A stretch of DNA of 64,000 bases from Molanna angustata (Eukaryota; Arthropoda; Insecta; Trichoptera; Molannidae). A program made the translations under genes and the position numbers. The DNA is taken from assembly GCA_963576475.1 (NCBI GenBank), contig OY754977.1:14133243-14197242 (forward strand). The letters run 5' to 3'. How positions within the stretch are numbered: the stretch's first letter is position 1; every line of letters begins with the position of its first letter. The notes below the pieces were generated by a model. It did no database searches, was not told the origin of the DNA, and worked only from the letters and a program-made list of their open reading frames with translations. Shown here piece by piece: positions 33,180 to 44,949 of the stretch.

Positions 33180-33872
33180 TTAAGGGGGGGGACTGCTGCC
33201 AACGTACCTATTTTTCAATTTGATATAACATCATTATTTCTTATCAAATCGTTTTGAAAAAAATAATTTAGATAGTTTGGGTATTAATAAATAAAAATAT
33301 ACCTTAAATTTTTGATAATGTTCTGCATAAATTCCTGTAGAAAAATAATGGCATACCCCGATTTTCAATTTTATCTTATATTTTTAATAAACTATAAGGC
33401 GTAGTTCAATATATTTTTTTATAAATTAAAGAAGACAAAAATATCTAGAAAAATATGATGTAACGTTGCATTAATGCTTCAGGTTTAGTAAATAAACCTA
33501 AAAAACATTTATTTTCCATTCAGCGCCATTACGAAAAAAAAGTTTTTTTGGTTTATTTACTTAACTTGATGCATTAATGCAACGTCACATCATATTTTTC
33601 CAGATATTTTGTTCTTCTTTAATTTATAAAAAAATATATTGCTCTATATACTTTATATTTTTTTAGAAATTTAATATAAATGTCAAAAATCGGGGTATGC
33701 TTATTATTCTCCTACAAGGATATATACATAACATAATTCAAAAGTTAAGGTATATTTTAATTTATTGATATTCGAACTAACTATGTTATTTTTTTCAAAA
33801 TGATTCGTTTTGTAGTAATGATGCAATTTCAAATTGAAAAAATAGGTACTTTGGCAGCAGTCACCCTCTTAA
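33180..33872. mobile_element. Palindromic MITE with TTAA target duplication (piggyBac-like)
   Basis: TTAA at 33180-33183 and 33869-33872 flank inverted ends GGGGGGGGACTGCTGCCAA and, on the other strand, GAGGGTGACTGCTGCCAAA. The halves are long diverged inverted copies (CATACCCCGATTTT/AAAATCGGGGTATG; GATGTAACGTTGCATTAATG/CATTAATGCAACGTCACATC). TTAA duplication is the hallmark of piggyBac; no transposase is present. Confidence 0.88.
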
Positions 33873-33987
33873 CAATTAGATTATAAATTGCAAGGTAGGT
33901 ACTACTGAAACTATGATGTTGCTTAGTTACCACTGGTTAAGTAAGACCTAGTTATGCAAGTAAGACCTAGGCATGGCATAAGACTTA

Positions 33988-34191
33988 TCCAACTGTCGAT
34001 TCGTTCATGAGAATTCAATTCTCTTAATGAATCGACATTATTAAGCCAAGATGCGTGTACGAAGGAAAATTTTGTATGGTGTAGTGGACTTTTTGCATGC
34101 TAATAACACGAACTAGAGTCCTCGCAGCATATATGTTCCCATACATGGATTTACTCAGAATTCGGAGTAGAATATTTCATGTGAGTTTTGT

Positions 34192-34256
<65 letters not shown>

Positions 34257-35047
34257 GTGTGTGTGTGTGTGTGTGTCCGTCCCCCCTTATAACTTTTGAT
34301 CTGCTCAATTTACAGAGCCCAAATTTTCAGAATATATAAACAGTTATAGGCCTACAAAACTTTTATACTCAGTATTGTGAATTTTTGTTTCAGTCAGGGG
34401 TTATCAACTTTTCAAATTTTGGTTTATTTTTTCATATATCTCAAAAACCATAAAAGTTAGAACGCTGAAAATTGCTATATACATAGACAAATAAAAAATC
34501 TCAAATTAATTTTTTCAAAAAAATTCCAGGGTTTCTTAAACATTTTTTATTAAGAAAAATACTTTTTTTATGATAAATTTTTGAGTTTAACTGCCTATAT
34601 TTCCATTTTTTAAAAAATATCGAAAAAAGCCGAAACACTCCAACTAGATCATTTATTTTCTATAAAAAATATTTACATTGTATAAGCACATCTAAATTTT
34701 TTTTTAACAATTTTTATAAAAATTGAATTTAGTGACGACATTGTTTCATACAATTTGTATGGAAGTAGCCTACTCACAATATCTAAGAAGACTTAATAAT
34801 TTGATACTAATCTCCAAACATATATACATACCATCATGCTGTTTTCACATTCTGGGTAGGATCAAAGGACTAACCTCCATACTATCCTATCTTGACATAC
34901 ATACCTAGGTACATGCGTTGTATAGAAAACCAAATATCTTAAAATATTAAATAATTTGTATTTATGGGTTTATAGTTTGGTACTTATTCTTCAACTATAC
35001 ATACTATCGCTATCGACTTTTGGATCTCATGTGTTACATGCAACTAG
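33988..35047 (+). mobile_element. Non-autonomous Helitron, family B copy 2
   Basis: A|TCCAACTGTCGATTCG start; CATGTGTTACATGCAACTAG|T end with a 5-bp-stem hairpin CATGT-GTT-ACATG. Similar to copy 1 throughout, with an expanded (GT)n tract at 34193-34278. No coding capacity. Confidence 0.8.
34193..34278 (+). repeat. (GT)n microsatellite inside Helitron copy 2
   Basis: About 80 bp of GT with short interruptions (TATATGTGG). It corresponds to a shorter TGTGTGTGTC tract in copy 1. Confidence 0.95.
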
Positions 35048-37094
35048 TGTATGAATAGATTTAGAATACATTTCAATTCTTCGAATTTGTCGTGAGTAAC
35101 TTTGTAGAAAGAAGGAACTTAAAAAAAAATACTAACTTTGCATATACATATGTAGGTACTTGAGAAATACGTTATAGCGTTTTCGAGCTTGCGCTCATCG
35201 CCAGTTACTTCTTATTACTAACTTGAAGGGTATTGTATTTTCAGGATTTAATTTTTTTGGTACTTCATTAATTTCAATTCTAAAATGTCTAATTTCTTCA
35301 CCTTTCTTCACTTATGTATCACTTTCACACAGTCTCCAACCCCCCTTCCTCCATTACCTCCTCCTCTTCCGCCAGTAGTTGAGCAGTATGTCTTTAGTAT
35401 TTATGTTCGAAATACTTTCAACATACATAACATTGACTTCTTTCATACTCAATCTCTAGTCTCGTTCAAAATTGAAATAAATCGCCAACTTTGCACTAAT
35501 AAACATAACTCAAAATTCCACTCTCTAGTATGTACATATATGTATCACACTATAGGTCACAAGTACACATTTTTCGTTAAGCTTTAAGTACGTTAGAATC
35601 CCATGTTATGACCCTATAATATAACCTTCTTTCTACAGTTCCTTATATTATGTTTAAAGTATGATGTTTTTTAATTTCGTTTTTCTCAATTGTTATATCA
35701 CATAATTATAAATTGATATGGTATGAATACATTAAAATAGTATAGTTAAAATGATAGATACAAAAGTAAAAGGAGGCATGAAAAAATGTGAAGCAGGTGT
35801 ACAAATTTCAAACATTGTATGAGACGGAACGTGAAAATTGAACATGCATTTAATGATGATTTCCTTATAGGTGTATAAGTTTGCTTCTCTTAGCTTTCTC
35901 CGTTAGAGACGCAGCATGATTGAATACACAACACCGGTTGATTTTATAAATAATAATACTAATAGTATAAAATATTCAATTAAGGCCTTCTTTGAAAATT
36001 CTCCTTTTCGTTTAAGCGTGATTACTTCATAAAAATGAAAACAAAAGTTTGCTCAGAATAAAAGACTTTTGTTAAATATCTTATTCAACCCACCGTGTTA
36101 GAAATTGAGATATAATCTACTAACGTTCCAACTTTCACAGCTTTGAATTTAAAGATAGCACGATTTTGAGATTGTTACTTTTCTTAATGGTAGATAAAAT
36201 GGAAAACACTCCTTGACGCGTTTTTAATATATTTTTTAGTTTTTTTTTTGATAATCTTTGCGCCTTAATAATGTCTCTTATTAACGCTATTTGTTATCAA
36301 GATTTTCATTAGATCGCGACAATTCAATATAACATCGATCTTACGCGCAGTCAAATGATATTATTCTTAAAATTTCTATCCTTAAATTCATCCGATACTG
36401 GCAGAGGAGAGGTTTCCCTGCACTCATTTCCAGGCTATCCTTTTAGCTTGCCGAATGATACTAAATGACTCAATGGAAGTCAAATGAAAGTAAAAGAAGT
36501 CAAGTCAATGGAATTTGATTTCGAGCTCAGTCAAATAATGAACATAGAGTATAGATACTGAGAAAGACAAAACATTTAGTATCGGTAATATCGATTAAAT
36601 TATCCCTTTCCTCTGTAATTTTTTATTGAAACTTTGTTGCTGTTCAATGTCAACTTTCTTCACTATCATGAGACCATACACAGCTGATACAATATGTACT
36701 TAATAAAATATTATCTTTTGATTAATATTTTGATTAAAAGAAATTTGAAATGCAAAGTTCATTTATTTATTTATGACTTGTGTAATTCTACAAAAGAAAA
36801 CACAACTCTACATGTTTTATTAAATTTTAAGATGTACAAATCCAACAGTTTACAGTGTATAAACAATAGTTTTATTAATTCATATATTGTATATTAATTC
36901 ATAAATATTTTTTTTGCATATTTTTTTATATATTTACGCATATTTTTTTCTATTGAATATACATATTCAATACAATGCATATTTATTCCACAAAAACAAC
37001 ACTCTCATTAATCACTCTCGAAAACCAATGCAACTTATTTGATCATTACTGTATAAAATAATGAACAACTGCTCCTGATGTTGTAAAATTAGTT
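35048..37094. other. Long AT-rich stretch, nothing certain
   Basis: A possible LINE-type 3' end (minus strand, GGCGATGAGCGCAAGCTCG...AACGCTATAACG) sits at 35160-35210. The 35285-35587 frame is TTG- or GTG-dependent and low-complexity. No gene is supported. Confidence 0.5.
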
Positions 37095-37640
37095 TCATTA
37101 CATGCCCCAACAATAAGGACCAGAAGACCTGAATTGTTCCACGTTCCAGTACGAACTATCGAAAACATGTACTCTATTATAGCGCGCATATGCCGTCAGT
37201 TCAATGACAATTTTAATGAGGTTGATATCTTCCAATGTGATTATGACAAATATCGAAAAATGAATGAGTGGTAGCTTTATGCGGCAGACTACTTCGCGAC
37301 CCTCATTTCCCTCTCTGTCTTTCCTACCCCTTCATCTCTAATCAAAATCCTCTACAGACTACTATTTTGTTTAATTACTTATTTTCAGTGTTTATTTTTT
37401 ATTTTGATAGGTTCTGTAACTTTTTGGTCTTGTTTTATATATTTATTTATTTTTGTTTTATTTTCTTTTTTTTGTTGTTCTCTTCCATTTATGATGTATT
37501 TCTCTTGTATTTAGTTTTTATTTTTACTGATCATATTGTTTTAATTTTTGGATAGTAGTTTTGGCGCATGTTTTATTTTACTGTTCTGTATATTGTTTTG
37601 TTGTCGCTGTTTCTATCCCAAATAAATAAATTAACAACAA
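37095..37640 (+). pseudogene. CR1/Jockey-like LINE: last codons plus 3' UTR
   Basis: 37095-37275 encodes 'RTRRPELFHVPVRTIEN' and 'ICRQFNDNFNEVDIFQCD' and then stops, the usual C-terminus. The T-rich 3' UTR ends in CCCAAATAAATAAATT, a short A/T repeat tail. It is 5'-truncated. Confidence 0.65.
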
Positions 37641-37884
37641 TTCCTAAAATATTGAATCGTAAAAATATAAGCGTAACAAAAAATCTAATATAATTTTATT
37701 ATTCAGATACATTACCATATTCTAACATGGAATACCCGCCAAAGTACAATATTTATATGTTAGATGTCCAACACTAATTATTTTCATAACTCGCCAATGA
37801 ATACAATTCATCGATTGAGCAATGTATTCTTCCATTCTATTAATTTACAAAAATATAACCTCCAATAGAATGTGTAATTATCTT

Positions 37885-38140
37885 CTTCTTTAAGTGCCCT
37901 GTTGGGTACCCCAACATAGGCGATCACTGTTTTCGATATGTGTTTTTTTATGTCCTGTCCTGGGCTGTTCGGAACAGCTCCTCCACACTCCGGATGCCGG
38001 TCCATTCCCCTACATTGCGCAGCCAGGACTTCTGTCTTCTGTCGGGTCCCCGGCGTCCCTCAATTTCGCCCTTCAGGATGAGCTGGAGACTGTGACATTT
38101 CACCCCACGCAGCACATGACCCAGGTACGAGATTTTTCGG
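37885..38140 (-). pseudogene. RTE-like LINE C-terminal fragment
   Basis: The minus strand reads 'YLGHVLRGVKCHSLQLI', 'KGEIEGRRGPDRRQ' and 'WLRNVGEWTGIRSVEELF', the conserved end of an insect endonuclease-RT family. It ends with a stop and GAAGAAGAT tail. This is a different family from that at 30655. Confidence 0.8.
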
Positions 38141-38269
38141 ACCTCGATGGATTTAACAAATAAAAAAGAAACTCCAAAATTTAGTGAATCCCAAAAAACA
38201 TATTGAAAAATAAATAAAAAAACGATCCTACACCAAATGAAGGACGAAAATATAAAAGGAAGAATAAAC

Positions 38270-38405
38270 TTTGTGCACGGTAAACGTTGCGCAAGAGCTT
38301 AAAATGATGAAGTGAACCAACGGATGACAGGTCGTAAACCCCAAAACCTTGATGTCTCGGTTTTCCTGTAATATTATACTTCGTCTCTATTGAGATATTA
38401 ATAGG
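38270..38405 (-). mobile_element. MITE family A, fragment
   Basis: Contains AACGTTGCGCAAGAGCTTAA, GGATGACAGGTCGTAA and ACTTCGTCTCTATTGAGATA in inverted order relative to copy 1. One terminus only. Confidence 0.75.
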
Positions 38406-38699
38406 TACGCCCTTTATTACTGATCAATCATTTATTTATTATAATCATAATCAATCAATCATAATTTTTATTAATTAAGACCATATATAAAACAGTCATG
38501 AAAAAAGTACCAACGTTTCGTTTTCACAACCTCTTTGGCCAGCAATAATTTTTTTGCGTCGCCAAATAAATTAAGTCCGCTCAATATCTTTGCCCCGCTC
38601 TTTTCATAAATACATGCCTTAACAATTGGAGTATGCAATATGCAATTTTAAATAATCCTCTCTCTGTCAATACAAAACTGCCGTACATAATAATTTAAT

Positions 38700-38885
38700 T
38701 GTAGTGCCTACTTTGACGTATGTCAGCGAAACATGGATGTGGCACAAGACGCATGAAAGTAAAATTAATCCCGTAGAAATGAAATCACTAAGAAGAGTAT
38801 GCAATAGAACGTTATATGATAACGTTAAGGAGAGGATGCACGATAAAGAAGGATATTATAATATGTAAAATGAAATTGATCGACT
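38700..38885 (+). pseudogene. RTE-like LINE fragment
   Basis: A frame gives 'VSETWMWHKTHESKINPVEM' and 'KSLRRVCNRTLYDNV', close to the family at 63684-63902 and 30854-31075, then stops. Confidence 0.75.
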
Positions 38886-38924
38886 GACCAAAAAAGTATA
38901 CCTAGTACATGAGTGTTAGAGATT

Positions 38925-39125
38925 TATTTAGTATTGCTTCTCCGGCAACTAACAGGTACTATGACAAATATTGATTTAACACGCACCCAATAACAAGTTG
39001 CCACATTCTGGAGACTTACGATATTAATCGTCTCACAGATCCAGACTAAAAACACCATAAGAAACTGTGTCTCCACCGGGAATCGAACCTGGGACCTTTG
39101 GGTCAGCAGTCAGATACCGATTGCC
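38925..39125 (-). mobile_element. tRNA-Ile-like SINE 3, copy 1
   Basis: Reverse complement: degenerate tRNA head with box B GGTTCGATTCCCGG, then body GTCTGGATCTGTGAGACGAT ... GGGTGCGTGTTAAAT ... CTGTTAGTTGCCGGAGAAGC. It is nearly identical in body to the copy at 39455-39680. Confidence 0.8.
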
Positions 39126-39253
39126 AGTGATTAGAAGGGGTCGCCCCATAAAGGGGTGGCATAACCATGTGAATGATATTTTGTACATTAGAGCTTGAAC
39201 AATCGATGATTATGTATGAGAAGATGCGCGGATTTATAGGAAGACTGGAATAT

Positions 39254-39440
39254 GTTTTTTTTTTTTTTTTAGAAAAAAAATGAATATGTCCTTGTTAAAC
39301 AAGTACATATACATCTTCCTACGTTCCCTAAACTAAGCATAAATGCTTGTCCGATAGGTGAACGAGATCGGTCGAGGCAGGATTCGAACTCGCGACCACT
39401 GGATTACTAACCCAGCGCGCTAACCGCTCTGCCATCCATA
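39254..39440 (-). mobile_element. tRNA-Thr(AGT)-like SINE 2, near complete
   Basis: On the minus strand the head GGCAGAGCGGTTAGCGCGCT..., anticodon-arm-like CTGGGTTAGTAATCCAG (loop with AGT) and box B GAGTTCGAATCC are followed by a body ending ACAAGGACATATTCA plus poly(T/A). Relatives are at 40675, 62755, 22835 and 12045. It lacks a matching acceptor stem, so it is a SINE and not a tRNA gene. Confidence 0.85.
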
Positions 39441-39454
39441 TATTTATTTTATTT

Positions 39455-39682
39455 TTATTTTATATAGCTTCTCGGGCAACTAACAGGTACTATGTCAAAT
39501 AGGTAATTATTTAACACGCACCCAATAACAAGTTGCCACATTCTGGAGACTTACGACATTAATCGTCTCACAGATCCAGACTGAAAACACAATTTTAAAA
39601 ACTGTGTCTCCACCGGGAATCGAACCCGGGACCCTTGGATCAGCAGTCAGATATCCAACCAACTGAGCCACGAGGGCCGACA
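39455..39682 (-). mobile_element. tRNA-Ile-like SINE 3, copy 2
   Basis: The tRNA-like part 39605-39678 (GGCCCTCGTGGCTCAGTTGG ... CTGATCC ... CCGGGTTCGATTCCCGG) has a good T arm, but its 3' side cannot pair with GGCCCTC. This excludes a functional tRNA. The body matches copy 1. Confidence 0.85.
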
Positions 39683-39760
39683 ATAAAAATAGAGGAGAAG
39701 GACGACCGGCGCTCTCTGCTTACTCCGTAAGGGACATGGCGTGATGGAATGTATGTTAGA
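39683..39760 (+). pseudogene. RTE-like LINE 3' end scrap
   Basis: CGGCGCTCTCTGCTTACTCC and GGGACATGGCGTGATGGAAT then TGTATG match, in plus orientation, the tail of the elements at 30655 and 63488. Confidence 0.7.
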
Positions 39761-40674
39761 ATCATATGTAATACAAATTCCCATACAGTTACCATATGCG
39801 AAACGCTTGGATATAAGAAAACAAAGGTGAAAATAAGTAGATGAAAAAGCTCATCAAATACAAAAATGCACAGCACCACTTGGATTCCATTCAGATTAAA
39901 ATAAACGCCAGTCTAATGTCGCGTCTCCAGACACAACGTTTTTTATTTCTCTTATTTTTTGGCTGCAAGTATGTATTTTTCCAACGTAACGTGTGAAAAA
40001 CTCCCAGACAGTTTTGCATGAAAGAAATAACCCGTACTCTGTGTAGACTGCTAGATGAAGATTTCGGGTCTTTTTAGTTTGGTGGAAACCCTTTCAGATG
40101 CTTGAATCCCTTGCAGCATCCTTGTTGATTGCTGATGGTATCTCTCGTGTCAGAGGCTACGAACCTTTTCTTGCTCGACATCTTTTCTTTTCACTAAAAA
40201 TAAATGGATATTTGCGAAAGATAAACAGGGCGGAACAATAGGGCGAGATGATGCCCTCCATCTCTTTCTCTCGTTTATTTTAAATTTAATTTTAATTCAG
40301 TGCAAATCCCTTTTAAAATTTCGCAATATTACTTTTATCTTAATGTTAGTGTCAGAAAGCATCCACTGTATAACGAGTGGTAATTTTTCAAGGGAAGATA
40401 TTAAAACAAGAATTGAATATAATAAATGTTTGTGTTTTAGATTTTCCAGTAAAAGTGGAGCCAGGCATGGTGCCTGAACGTATGTTTTTTTCTAAATTAA
40501 AGAAGAATAATATTTGATACTATTGTATAATACTTCCCTATTTAAATATTAATATTGTTGAGACTTTATTGAATATTATAAAAACATCGTCAAAACTGTA
40601 TTGAAAATAAACGAACAGGTTTAAAACGGAATTGAAAAATTGCAAAAGAACCTTGCTGATTTTTGTTGTTGTTG
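39761..40674. other. Nothing recognised
   Basis: No ORF or repeat could be assigned. Confidence 0.5.
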
Positions 40675-40845
40675 TTGAATATGACCTTGTGTCAAGTATA
40701 TATGCCTACATCCTCATCAATTTCCTAAACTAAGCAAAAATACTTGTACTATAGATGAACGAAACTCTTCGTGGCAGGATTCTAACTGGCAACCACTAGA
40801 TTACTAGCCCAGCGTGCTAACCGCTCCACCACCACCCATCTTAAT
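40675..40845 (-). mobile_element. tRNA-Thr-like SINE 2, diverged copy
   Basis: Reverse complement: GGAGCGGTTAGCACGCTGGG, CTAGTAATCTAGTGG and a mutated box B (AGTTAGAATCC), then the family body. The tail edge is marked by a (TTG)n stretch. Confidence 0.75.
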
Positions 40846-41345
40846 AATGAAGATGTGAGTTATTTTGAAGATATTTTTTACAAAAATTTGTAAAATAAAA
40901 AAAATAGCAATGCTCATTTAGGTAATTTTATAAATGATTCATAAATCAAAACCTTCATGATTACGTACCCATATCATGGATCTTATTATCAAATTAAATT
41001 CTATAATATCTTAACATAATATTATAGAACATAATATAGGTAATCATGAGAGTTTTGATTTCACAATTAGACCGGAATTGCCCCAGATATTTTTATTTGC
41101 ATCTGAAATAAAAAAAATGCCATTTTGTCGAACTATGACATAGACAAAAATTCCCGAAAAATCAAATGATTTTCGATGGGTTGTAGATAAAGATGGAAAA
41201 AAAAGAAACAGATTGGATAGAGAATGTACAAAAGGGAAAGAATGGGAAGGGTGGACGAGAGCTTATAAAACGCACAGGTCATTTTACCAAAGTCGTATGA
41301 GCTGTAAAAGTTGATATTAAACACAAAAATTTTCAACACACATAA
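40846..41345. other. AT-rich, nothing recognised
   Basis: No supported feature. Confidence 0.6.
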
Positions 41346-43132
41346 TCCAACTATCAATTTGTTTAAGAGAATTTTATTCTCTTAACATATCGAAAGTATC
41401 AAACCAATTTTGTATGCAGGGTCTATATTTTTCACGGTTTTTCCAACATTGAAGTCAAAAAACACCAACTAAGAGGCTTCGCAGCATATATGTTATTTAT
41501 ACGGATTTACCCAGAATTAGGTGTCTGTGTGTCCATCCCCCTCTTATAACTTTTGATCCGCTAAATTTACAGAGCCCAAAATTTCAGAATATTTAGTCTA
41601 CAAAACTTTTATACTCAGAATTTTGAATTTTTGTTTCAGTCGAGGGTTACCAACTTTTGAAATTTACTTAATTTTTCCATAATATATCATCAAAACCATA
41701 AGAACTAGAACGCTGAAAATTGGTATAAATATAGACAAATAAAAAATCACAATTTTATTTTTCAAAAAAAAATTCAGAGTAGGTACCTCAGACATTTTTT
41801 ATGATAAAATTATCTCTTTAACTGCCTATATTTCCAAAGTTTTAGAAAAAATCTAAAATAGCCGAAACGCCCCACTAGATAATTTAATTGGCTATAAACT
41901 ATATGTATATTTACATTGTAGTAGTACATCTCGAACTTTTAACAAATTTTATAAAAAAATAATTTAGTTACGACATTGCTTCATACAATTTGTTAGGCCG
42001 AATAACTACACAATATATAATTTACGGCGACTCAATAGTTTGATACTTAATCTCCAAACATACATACATAAATACCATCATCCAATTTTCATATTCTGGG
42101 TAGGAAAAAAGACTGACCTTCATTGGGCCTAGGTTGCGGCTCTAAGGGCCTAGGCAGTAAAGGCGGGGGTGGGCGGCCGACGCTGTTGCGCCCTCGTCAA
42201 TTCTGTACTTAGAGAAGAGCAGGACGAACGCCTTTAGTCTCGCTCGGCAGTGACTCGTCAACTGTGGCGAATGTTGTTGTGTGGTTCGGGCACACCGCCG
42301 GCGCAGACGTCGGGTCAGACATCCTGTGTTGACAACGAGACGTCAAATCTGACAGGTGATGATTGCGTCGGATGCCCCCGGTGTTAGCCCGCGGAACCTT
42401 CGGACGCCAACACGAGGACCGATGCGTCGGGATATAAGCCTAGGTTGCGGCTCTAAGGGCCCAGGCAGTAAAGGCGGGGGTGGGCGGCCGACGCTGTTGT
42501 GCCCTCGTCATTCTATACTTAGAGAAGAGCAGGACGGACGCCTCTAGTCTCGCTCGGCAGTTACTCGTCAACTGTGGCGAATGTTGTTGTGTGGTTCGGG
42601 CACACCGCCGGCGCAGACGTCGGGTCAGACATCCTGTGTTGACAACGAGACGTCAAATCTGACAGGTGATGATTGCGTCGGATGCCCCCGGTGTTAGCCC
42701 GCGGAACCTTCGGACGCCAACACGAGGACCGAGGGGTCGGGGTACAAGCCCCTCCGACTTGAAACGGAGTGTACTTAGCGGCCGATTTCGAGACCAATCG
42801 GAGGCCCTGACGTGTGTGGTTGGATTCTCGGGGGCAGTGGTTGAACCCGATGGATGGTGGATATTTTGTGTTTGTCCGATGTTGCGGCTGCGTCCGGTGG
42901 TGAACAGGGCCAATGAGCTCTATAGCGTCGCCGGCGTGGAAGTGGATCGCGATCTCCCTCATGACCTTCATACTATCCTATCCTGACATACATGCCTACA
43001 AGTTTTATATAGAAAACAAAATATCTTAAAATGATTATAAATTTGTGTTTGTGTTTATAGTTTGGTACGTATTTTTCAATTATACTTACTATAGCCTTCG
43101 ACAGTTTGATCTCATGTATTACATACAACTAG
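41346..43132 (+). mobile_element. Non-autonomous Helitron, family B copy 3, interrupted
   Basis: A|TCCAACTATCAATTTG start and ATTACATACAACTAG end. The body matches copies 1 and 2 up to 42123 and resumes at 42962, split by the GC-rich insertion. The end is followed by A rather than T. More diverged than copy 2. Confidence 0.75.
42124..42961. mobile_element. GC-rich 838-bp insertion with 10-bp target duplication
   Basis: TGACCTTCAT at 42114-42123 and again at 42962-42971 flanks the insert; other Helitron copies have a single copy of this segment. Base composition is strikingly GC- and CpG-rich against an AT-rich host. An internal tandem duplication has a 311-bp period (GCCTAGGTTGCGGC at 42127 and 42438; both units hold an ATG frame starting MMIASDAPGV). 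After the second unit the frame runs on to 42986 without known domains. No terminal inverted repeats or poly(A) are visible. Candidates include the 5' region of a GC-rich LINE or a 9-10-bp-TSD DNA element; unresolved. Confidence 0.8.
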
Positions 43133-43174
43133 AAAAATATAATTTATATAATTAATTAAAAATATAATTAATCG

Positions 43175-44820
43175 CATTTCTTCTGTCCTTATACATAAAT
43201 GTGCATATCACTTGCCTTTTCCATTAACTATCTTATTTCATCGCTCCTTAACTGAGGGTAATATGCCTAGTATTTGGAAACAAGCCCACGTAAGTCCTAT
43301 ATTCAAAAAGGGCAATAAATCAGATGTTGAAAACTATCGACCTATTTCTTAACTATGCATTTTTAGTAAAATTCTTGAAAAAAATATATACGACCAAATA
43401 ATCACTGCTCTAAGACCAGCTCTAAACTCGAACCAACATGGATTTATAAAAAACCGATCGACAACATCTAACCTCATTTCTTTTGTGGAATATCTTCATG
43501 ACAACATGGACCAAAGAATTCAGGTTGACGCAATCTACACGGACTATAGTAAGGCATTCGACAAAGTAATACACTCCACGCTCATTCTCAAACTTCAGCA
43601 AATTGGTATCCACGGCGATTTATTGAGATGGATTTCTTCATATATATCAAACCGCAGCCAAGCTGTTGTTGCTAGCGGTTTTAAATCTAATTGGATCCGG
43701 GTCACTTCGGGGGTTCCTCAAGGTTCCTTGCTGGGACCACTTCTGTTTAATATCTATATCAACGATATCTCTAATTGTTTTACTTTTGCTAAAGTCTCAC
43801 TTTTCGCATACGACATGAAGATTTATTGTCCAGTCAAATGTATTGAGGATTGTGAAAAGATTTAAACTGACCTTAATCGTCTCGACCTATATTGCAAACA
43901 ACACAACCTACAAATTAACCCTACCAAATGCCACTGCCTAAAATTCACCCGGAACAGGAACATAATAAACTTCAAAGACTCTTCTTTAAAGACCTTGGTA
44001 TCATCCTTGACTCAAAACTATTATTTGACAAGCACATTGATTACATTGTATCCAAAGCGTCTAGGATCCTCGGCTTTATCCTCCGTACATACAAGCATTT
44101 TAACAATATATCTACATTGAAAACATTATACTTTACATATGTGCGCAGCATTCTGGAATATTCTTCACAAGTCTGGAATCCTAGGTACTCTACCTACATA
44201 CATAGAATAGAAAAAAATCAGAATAGATTCCTACAGAACCTCGATTTTCGTTCCTTCCGAACTCATCTTAGCTACTCTGATTCTGCTGAGTTCTTTAAAC
44301 TTAGCACATTGGAAGACCGCAGAAATATTTCCGACGCCGTCTACTTATATAAAATCGCCAACTCCATCGTGGATTGCCCGGAACTGCTTGAACTATTAGC
44401 TCTTCGAGTTCTCCAACCCCAGCTACCCGATCCCACCACTCATTACACCTGCCTCACTGTAACACAAGCGCTAAACAACATGCATTCATATATAGAGCAT
44501 CACACTTCTTCAATGAGCACTTAAACGAATTTGACTTATTCAACTACTCAATAACTAATATCAAATCAAAACTTCTCTTACAATAATTATTCATATAAAC
44601 TAATCCCTCTCCTACTGTACTCCCTCTCTTCCCTCCCTTTTCCCTCTAAACTCCCTCCTACCTCAATATTACTTACTCCCTACTTCTTACATAATATAAT
44701 TTTACCTGTATACTTGTGGAAACATGTTATTGGCATAGTTGTTTTTATTTTATTGTTAATCCCTTATATTGTATTAAGCTGTTTGTTTCCCGAATATAAA
44801 TAAATAAATGATAATATATT
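43175..44820 (+). pseudogene. CR1/Jockey-like LINE, 5'-truncated, decayed RT
   Basis: RT motifs in order: 'WKQAHVSPIFKKGNKSD', 'ENYRPIS' followed by a TAA stop, '[18 protein letters not shown]', 'DYSKAFDKV' (first catalytic Asp) and '[20 protein letters not shown]'. The active-site box reads FAYD instead of (F/Y)ADD, so one catalytic Asp is Tyr. A stop at 43863 and a frameshift precede the thumb/C-terminal region at 43928-44524 ('DLGIILDSKLLFDKHIDYI'). The 3' end is a short (AAAT)n tail near 44805. The endonuclease is absent. It starts about 40 bases after the Helitron end. Confidence 0.88.
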
Positions 44821-44949
44821 GATTAAAAATATAAATTGATTCCCTCATCAAGCACAAGATTGTAATCTTTTTGATGAGGCAATGCAAGGAAAAATATGTA
44901 AGAATGTTATTACTAGTGAATTTATATCTTGATTTGTATTTGTAAAATT

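Noticed and set aside
39380..39440. tRNA-Thr(AGT) gene
   Set aside because: No matching acceptor stem; the same head plus body recurs at several sites, so it is SINE 2.
39605..39678. tRNA gene with a good T arm
   Set aside because: Acceptor stem cannot pair and a SINE body shared with another copy follows, so it is a SINE head.
42561..42971. 136-codon minus-strand ORF in the GC-rich insert
   Set aside because: GC-rich DNA has few stops on any strand; plus and minus frames are equally open and no motif is seen.
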